A stretch of 16,864 bases of DNA. Origin: Baffinella frigidus. Lineage: Eukaryota; Cryptophyceae; Cryptomonadales; Baffinellaceae. Numbering within the stretch: position 1 is the first letter of the stretch; each line of letters opens with the position of its first letter. The notes below the pieces were generated by a model. The model was given only the letters and a program-made list of their open reading frames with translations. It was not told the DNA's origin and searched no databases. Of this stretch, positions 14,701-16,864 are shown one piece after another. The stretch spans positions 3,508-20,371 of the forward strand of contig MU647879.1 of assembly GCA_026770585.1 (NCBI GenBank), given 5' to 3'. Both the position numbers and the translations under genes were made by a program.

Positions 14701-16276
14701 GCTGCAGGTCCTCCATTTCCCATGTTCTCAAGTTCTCAACGAGGTGTTCGCAATCGGCGTTCAGTCTGGACAGTCCCTTGATCGTGTCGGAGAGGCGAAT
14801 ACACGGAGAAGGGACGGTTGCGTCAACTGAGGTCGCTAACAGTGTTGCCATCGCCGAAGATGTTGCCGCGGCAGTGTCACGTTGGCACAGTCGTGTGGGC
14901 GACGGCCCGACAGGGCTGTGTCGTTCGTGAGGCAGTGAGGCAGGGCGCGGCCGGTTGCCGGAACCGACCTCTTCATCCGTGTCCAGAGTGGTTTGTCGCG
15001 GCTGGTGCCGGGAATCGCGATGCCGAGGTTGGGCCGCACGTTGTTCACCTTCGCGCGTTTGGCGCATGATCAGGTTGGACTGTTCCTCCGCGGAGACGAC
15101 ACGCGCGCGGGCGAACCGTTCGGCCGCGGACGGGTGGCGCAGCGTAGATGTCCTCGGGTGCGGTCGCACGTACCCCGGGGAGGGGGTGCGTGTGGTTGGC
15201 CGCACAGTGCTTCGGAGGGAGCGGTCCCGTCGCTCCGGATCAGCGTGAACCGGAGGGAAACGGCCAGCGGCACGAGGGGACCGATCGGGGAAGGGGCCGC
15301 GGTATGCTGCCGGCGATGGGTTCCGTGGACGAACGTCTCGGTCGTCGAAGAATTCCCGGTAGTGTTCGTCGTTTCTCAACGATCTATCGTGCCGGACAGA
15401 GGCGTGCGTGAAGGGCGGCGACGGGAACCTCGACCGGGTTAGTGGAGAGTGTCGACGCGCGTGCGCTTCAGGGAAGAACGGGAGAAGGACTTCGGAGCTA
15501 AGAAAATGGCCGTCACGCATTGAGTGAAGCACGTGGAAAGGTCGATAGTCATTCGCGGGTTGTTGGCACCGCGGAGGTGTCGAGAGGTGGTCCCGAGACC
15601 GGACGTGAGGAGAGAAATGATCCGCGGTACGCTCAAAGCCCGTGTTACGAGCACTTGCGGGCGCGTGAGAGTGTGAAAACATAGGGCCCGTACGGTTGCG
15701 ATGTCCCGCGAACGGGCTCCGTTGCGAGATGCTACCCCGCGGCTGGGACCACCGGCGGCTGGTGTTACTGAAGATCGTGTCCCACGAGCGGGTGAGCGCG
15801 GAACGCAGACCCCACAAGAGATACGTGAACGGACCTATGAAGGCCGACACGAGGAAAGCACCCAACGACTGGAGAGCAGACGTGGTCCAAGGCTCGTTGG
15901 TCCGGACGCCGCGGGACGCACGTCGGCCATGAGGGCGGCGTCGTGCGGGCGGCACGGGGTTTGCGACAGGAATGTACTGCGGTGTAGCGGGCGGCACGGG
16001 GTTCGCGACAGGAATGTGCTGCGTTGTAGCGGCAACGTCTGGCACGCGAGGGGTGTGAACAGGCGTGTGCAGAGGTTCGTCCACGGAGGGTGATTCGTGA
16101 GGCACCTGCACTCGTTTGCCGCACGGAGTGCAGGTGAATGCCTTAGCGAGCTCAACCGGGCCGGACAGAGTTGTCCAAACTGGCGGAAATGGCGTGGACA
16201 AGGCCGTTGCCGTCCGCACACTTTCAACCGCGGGTGCGAGAGCCAGCACTGTCAACCGCGGGTGCGAGAGCAACAC
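8729..16276 (-). CDS. Exceptionally large Gag-like polyprotein with multiple zinc fingers
   Basis: This 2515-codon frame precedes Pol and should form the particle and package RNA. In order: a Pro/Arg-rich N-terminus with CTPC (49-52), a 14-residue tandem repeat at about 84-111 and one hydrophobic segment (134-156); an Arg/His/Ser-rich disordered stretch; an unknown globular region (476-905); two related CxxC...H...C fingers (1190-1212, 1372-1391); a coiled coil (1560-1710); a capsid-like helical region (1895-2125); a stretched zinc knuckle (2195-2215); and an RG/N-rich tail with a 36-residue duplication. Gag proteins of this superfamily are usually only a few hundred residues. The start is uncertain: codon 1 is GTG, an in-frame TAG lies at 16298-16300, and the first ATG is codon 199 (15682). 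ATG codon 476 (14851) has the better context, GCGATGG. A non-AUG start or spliced leader is possible. Confidence 0.85.
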   Translation of the reverse strand: MLLSHPRLTVLALAPAVESVRTATALSTPFPPVWTTLSGPVELAKAFTCTPCGKRVQVPHESPSVDEPLHTPVHTPRVPDVAATTQHIPVANPVPPATPQYIPVANPVPPARRRPHGRRASRGVRTNEPWTTSALQSLGAFLVSAFIGPFTYLLWGLRSALTRSWDTIFSNTSRRWSQPRGSISQRSPFAGHRNRTGPMFSHSHAPASARNTGFERTADHFSPHVRSRDHLSTPPRCQQPANDYRPFHVLHSMRDGHFLSSEVLLPFFPEAHARRHSPLTRSRFPSPPFTHASVRHDRSLRNDEHYREFFDDRDVRPRNPSPAAYRGPFPDRSPRAAGRFPPVHADPERRDRSLRSTVRPTTRTPSPGYVRPHPRTSTLRHPSAAERFARARVVSAEEQSNLIMRQTREGEQRAAQPRHRDSRHQPRQTTLDTDEEVGSGNRPRPASLPHERHSPVGPSPTRLCQRDTAAATSSAMATLLATSVDATVPSPCIRLSDTIKGLSRLNADCEHLVENLRTWEMEDLQLPELDEDLRWVRLCLRTSPGEVWSIFARYSPTSRFPDNVLCSRHALARDAIICTMDLQPTIHLNRRVFALESKPYEEGTALFLRFPLELGTSEFWHLPPDAIISRERQATFLPSSHGLNYATLDHDSAPRILMEAGISNEVMSRWTSSHLSGASDDDMAQWKLMALAHVREHWHLPTVDTLLCDTSSDEDEPPNTPGYFAKRRYVTSLDRIWKYPRVQVHIASQQGTAPHPGLESTSYVNASVDIMAPFPLMSRSFALRARIDLNALDTVGAGFLFELRPGLGRMHQLASSPHYTRYWGLGFTTVRCNFGGVSAAHWVSVRIMVFEDRILDRNSCIDVIFHRALMEELSQDFIPKMCSDPMSSSFARSAGYDSHITLVAAGSPALVNPGSLLAPPASNAARTPYPETSSRLLVNPPPGGTQSDGGPSLERKAPPWEGHLDSSPSFGKEVPSSPLVPPGPCYLPCIQYPSFADSVDNGDAEPGPGSGSCHASTTLLQEALFGGTYLPPPATRLHVWILETQNATQGVRTRSSSRGTSRSHSRDDLPADRHGDSATVADLRNSRRADRPRSLSTGAVARFIPTTDGRPSAAGPPTEATPPTRLPSDQSAPAVHNAPLNVPSGNISAVDVISSRAPPGGAGDPDRDDEDPAGDDPGDHDAGPAVPARCRHCGLVVAIGREGSWTAHNRVCPTLLLMASALAAPVDEAGADTTLAGVGGASPSSPGLLGVTYEPDEMSLTAAAFHARAQASAVKPEVSPNATPLDADLPGPPAALFTPLSQSVEWQTLPAQRALESSSFALSPDTSLGLLSAVEPGPQSTPVPALCNLCHGTIRTPTSGAFSANDCACRPCPWCDHQQAITTWSDHYHLCPARPRTPDTRMARESAHVTTTTEPPMRILARPADRPPGTPGTWPTQRELQTKLPAPPLQTVSFGGTLDSTSQPRPETLGDGSFMSGGTMPLVDASQTLSPSNDSLHSFGEQGITSSGAGGAAHPSTGGVVGAAQATGAGAGSGPVHTPSSGSAYSVGSGHNAPLLLPIPDARALAERISQGHRDSAAWQLRADKEVARSRQAAVSTSDALAAVVGDLRTVNATAATTATLLQQLLTQTKELRSETTTRATLMEDRLTIMQVATTSAIESSENTLHARLTPMVTQLLDSSMTPMVSELREANRELSESLATLTTRMDNMTSSRQLDSPEGRLLPVVLENVRAHAAPALHDSSTAGAATGAGRPPPVPHRTMEPVAGSETRTTQNEFHHAPLTEIQRLRASESNLQHALDMANARARDNASLPPPAPRHEPAQRTMMGGFAFTGQGGELPSPNLLVGSTTPDSVIGAGSTHYHTGVATPILFTGSSEAASYITTAFQGGRPTTSDVGKPWEDKNGIRKFTGANRGVSDNAVTGVCAINFLSSVVAFHSTKRHDNAELLGRAMRSTVLTNLSDAVRHEIEQLDHNADWPAFALNFIQSCGPVNIRDGVCNMIAEVATVTTARTLMQRSRSLVNAWTTAQNTFYGVHPELDGRGHSRPPHHCSPFVPRHEQFHALKLLVQGADKSLSQQYCATTPQRTQRNPALLWNWILTLNSEALALTVAPSTTKLLVGDTKQPFMTDGHVVTSIPLAAAKSLDRQAGAYNLMIETNKINHIAERSSPIRKDVMDFCLAAGRNREDIEFCHVNGQCYYCGEDVRKGGNIVHTFLNCEKRLENESVIRARIEKSFRSDGQNDSHASQRLANERRAWHRNEGDRDQSFSRTSSRERGPWYDAPRRDDYCPPESYYPRDGDRGRGDARNEPSPRRGYSSGRDDQRGNDNNGYRGNDNRGDYNDRPGGEQRRGYSSGHDEPRGAGNGSYRGNDNRGNQRDQRSSSRPVNQNQRGSYQQGNRPPPRQGNAPRQDYGPRHPSERSQRQASTSERFDTARRAAVSGEANTRGGDFFPAPLASAIRPPKARFEGKINHIETEPPLDVNDLDDDPSQFSDHGSPAFEDATSEPDDREASSPGNGV
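8738..8744 (-). promoter_or_regulatory. Candidate -1 ribosomal frameshift heptamer GGGAAAT
   Basis: In the Gag frame the site reads G GGA AAT, the X XXY YYZ pattern of -1 slippery sites. The Gag codons after it are GGC GTT and TGA (stop at 8729-8731). A -1 slip would continue into Pol as GGG AAA TGG CGT TTG. The Pol frame is open back to a TGA at 8832-8834, so the heptamer lies inside the roughly 100-nt overlap. A palindromic hairpin starts 10 nt downstream, with stronger ones further on. The downstream spacing is slightly longer than the 5-9 nt usual for known sites. Confidence 0.7.
9134..9349 (-). repeat. 108-bp tandem duplication encoding RG/N-rich Gag repeats
   Basis: Two in-frame units of 36 codons (9242-9349 and 9134-9241) both begin RRGYSSG and contain YRGNDNRG. 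They lie in the basic, disordered tail after the zinc knuckle, as nucleic-acid-binding RGG-type tails often do. The shared DNA GGTTGTCGTTGCCGCGGTA occurs at 9169 and 9277, giving the 108-bp period. Confidence 0.8.
9632..9694 (-). other. Stretched CCHC zinc knuckle of Gag
   Basis: C2195, C2198, H2210 and C2215 give CX2CX11HX4C. The classic retroviral and retrotransposon knuckle is CX2CX4HX4C, so the ends match but the middle is 7 residues longer (GEDVRKGGNIV). Its position after the capsid-like region and before an RG-rich tail is that of nucleocapsid, which binds the genomic RNA. Confidence 0.7.
9902..10594 (-). other. Capsid-like helical region of Gag
   Basis: Residues about 1895-2125. The pattern of IRKFTGANRG, a helix with FLSSVVAFHSTKRHD, then DWPAFALNFIQSCG resembles retrotransposon Gag capsid domains, which have a KFxG start, helices, and a W-x-x-F before the last helices. 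It lies directly before the zinc knuckle, as expected. No single motif is diagnostic, so this is inference. Confidence 0.5.
11147..11599 (-). other. Coiled-coil region of Gag
   Basis: Residues about 1560-1710 are Ala/Leu/Glu/Thr-rich with few prolines and heptad-like spacing, for example LLQQLLTQTKELRSE and ELREANRELSESLATLTTRM. A second short coil lies at about 1782-1806. Such a segment would multimerise the protein before the capsid region. The flanks are Gly/Ser/Pro-rich linkers. Confidence 0.6.
12104..12238 (-). other. Gag zinc-finger cluster B
   Basis: Residues 1347-1391 hold C1347, C1350, C1367, C1369, C1372, C1375, H1387, H1389 and C1391. The last part forms CX2CX11HX3C (C1372, C1375, H1387, C1391) with TTWSDHYHLCP. 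The earlier cysteines may make a second site. It shares the W-S/T-x-H-x3-C-P ending with cluster A. Confidence 0.6.
12641..12709 (-). other. Gag zinc finger A
   Basis: Residues 1190-1212 form CX2CX14HX3C (C1190, C1193, H1208, C1212), ending GSWTAHNRVCP. The ending matches that of cluster B about 180 residues later, so the two probably share an origin. The function could be nucleic-acid or protein binding; nothing in the sequence decides. Confidence 0.6.
13562..14851 (-). other. Unknown globular region of Gag
   Basis: Residues about 476-905 contrast with the disordered neighbours: they have many aromatic and aliphatic residues, few prolines and several tryptophans (SLDRIWKYPRVQVHI, YTRYWGLGFTTVRCNFGG, HWVSVRIMVFEDRI). 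It begins at an ATG in good context. I recognise no family. Spacing and composition suggest an alpha/beta domain of about 430 residues. It may be an added protein module or an unusual matrix-like domain. Confidence 0.45.
15945..16028 (-). repeat. 42-bp tandem duplication near the Gag N-terminus
   Basis: Units at 15945-15986 and 15987-16028 differ at 3 of 42 bases. In the Gag frame each encodes 14 residues containing IPVANPVPPA, with two of the changes altering residues (T/P, H/Y). The length, a multiple of three, keeps the frame and is mild support that this ATG-less part is translated. Confidence 0.8.
16225..16272. repeat. 20-bp direct repeats, 28-bp period, at the start of the open frame
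   Basis: TCAACCGCGGGTGCGAGAGC occurs at 16225-16244 and exactly again at 16253-16272. It lies between the primer-binding site and the first part of Gag, over the nominal GTG codon. The 28-bp period is not a multiple of three, which hints that this part is leader rather than coding. Confidence 0.75.
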
Positions 16277-16347
16277 CTCGTCGACCCCTGGGTGGGTCTA
16301 CGTCTGGCTTCTGGTCCCCGGTTTCTGCGGGCCGTTGCCGTCGGTTT

Positions 16348-16360
16348 GGTCAGCGCACCA
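16348..16360 (-). promoter_or_regulatory. Primer-binding site
   Basis: On the minus strand TGGTGCGCTGACC begins 1 nt after the LTR end (ATTACA). TGG is the complement of the CCA at tRNA 3' ends, and the site is where minus-strand synthesis starts. The primer's 3' end would be GGTCAGCGCACCA. That does not resemble the initiator-methionine tRNA used by many elements, and I cannot assign the tRNA. The match need not extend beyond about 15 nt, because the T-stem position that should be C is T. Confidence 0.8.
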
Positions 16361-16361
16361 A

Positions 16362-16864
16362 TGTAATGGAGTGCGGAGTCGCCCTGCTACTGTAGGCAAG
16401 CGACGCAGGCACCCTGAGGAGCAGCTCTGTTCTGCATTCACGATCTGGGATGAGGGGACAAATCGGTTGACTAATCCGATTTACCCCTCTTACAGAGGAA
16501 AAAGGACCCAACTCGCAATGGTTGGGAAGAGGCTCAAAAGGCCTCTCGAGGTAGGGTGCGTTCCCCTAGTACCAGGGACGGGGAGAGATCGTGGGATCCT
16601 CACCGCCTCGGGTACGTAGGGATTCCTAGGACTCGAAGAGAGGGGAGATCGTAAGATCCCCCAACGCTTCGAGTACGTAGGGCGCATCTGTGGCACATGT
16701 GAGGCGGAACCCGAATCTCCCGGGGGGGGAGATAAGGGTGGCCAACTTATCTTAAAGGGGCGGTATTCCTAGATACCCCTAGGTGATGAGGGATTGTATA
16801 TCCCAACCACTCGGGGGCATATAGGGACACTTGATACCCGAAAGAGGAGAGGGGGATCGTAGGA
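16362..16864 (-). repeat. 5' long terminal repeat (partial, cut by the window end)
   Basis: These 503 bp match 1082-1584 at every base I compared, including an 8-base G run. They are the 3' end (U5 side) of the 5' LTR in the element's direction. Most of the LTR, including its promoter and the second copy of the antisense ORF, lies beyond the window. Confidence 0.95.

Larger units (their letters stand above)
1082..16864 (-). mobile_element. Giant Ty3/gypsy-type LTR retrotransposon (5' LTR truncated by the window)
   Basis: The element reads right to left. In its own direction the order is: 5' LTR (16864 and beyond to 16362), primer-binding site, Gag-like frame, Pol frame (protease, reverse transcriptase, RNase H, integrase, chromodomain-like tail), polypurine tract, 3' LTR (about 3044 to 1082). 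Integrase after RNase H is the Ty3/gypsy order; copia elements place it before RT. The internal part is about 13.3 kb, and with two LTRs of about 1.96 kb the full element would be about 17.2 kb, which is large for this superfamily. Both frames are intact over 7.5 and 5.7 kb, and the two LTR copies show no difference over the 503 bp that can be compared. I infer a young insertion. The target-site duplication cannot be tested because the far end is outside the window. Confidence 0.95.

Noticed and set aside
16343-16360. Sequence ending in CCA that resembles the 3' end of a tRNA gene on the + strand
   Set aside because: No T-loop or anticodon arm precedes it, and it abuts the LTR. It is the complement of the primer, that is, the primer-binding site.
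1-16864. Bacterial operon, phage or CRISPR array
   Set aside because: There are no ribosome-binding sites, no operon-like gene set and no regularly spaced repeat-spacer units. All large frames belong to a eukaryotic LTR retrotransposon.

Overview
The window is almost entirely one giant Ty3/gypsy-type LTR retrotransposon, lying on the minus strand in a GC-rich eukaryotic genome. The evidence is a direct repeat (1082.. and 16362..) identical at every base over the 503 bp visible, a primer-binding site ending in the tRNA-CCA complement, a polypurine-like tract, a very long Gag-like frame, and a Pol frame with protease, reverse transcriptase, RNase H and DD35E integrase in the Ty3/gypsy order. 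I cannot name the host: nothing in the flank is recognisable.

Layout, left to right on the + strand. 1-1081 is flanking DNA with no convincing gene and several short tandem repeats. 1082 to about 3044 is the complete 3' LTR (about 1.96 kb), rich in degenerate sub-repeats; it carries a coding-looking 132-codon ORF on the + strand, antisense to the element. 3054-3068 is the candidate polypurine tract. 3075-8732 (minus) is Pol (1885 aa). 8729-16276 (minus) is the Gag-like frame (2515 codons). 16348-16360 is the primer-binding site. 16362-16864 is the start of the 5' LTR, cut by the window edge. If both LTRs are the same length, the whole element is about 17.2 kb.

How it works together. Gag ends and Pol begins in the -1 frame. 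Pol has no ATG near the junction, and a heptamer of slippery form, GGGAAAT, sits 6 nt before the Gag stop, followed by several hairpins. Gag-Pol is therefore probably made by programmed -1 frameshifting. Gag combines an unknown globular region, two related CxxC...H...C fingers, a coiled coil, a capsid-like helical region, a stretched zinc knuckle and an RG/N-rich tail. Pol adds a long linker before integrase and a C-terminal extension ending in a chromodomain-like segment.

The most unusual points are the antisense LTR ORF, the exceptional Gag with extra domains and no early ATG, the frameshift junction, and a non-canonical RT active site (FLDD) with a nearby insertion. Uninterrupted 7.5 kb and 5.7 kb frames plus identical LTR sequence suggest a recent, possibly still competent, insertion.
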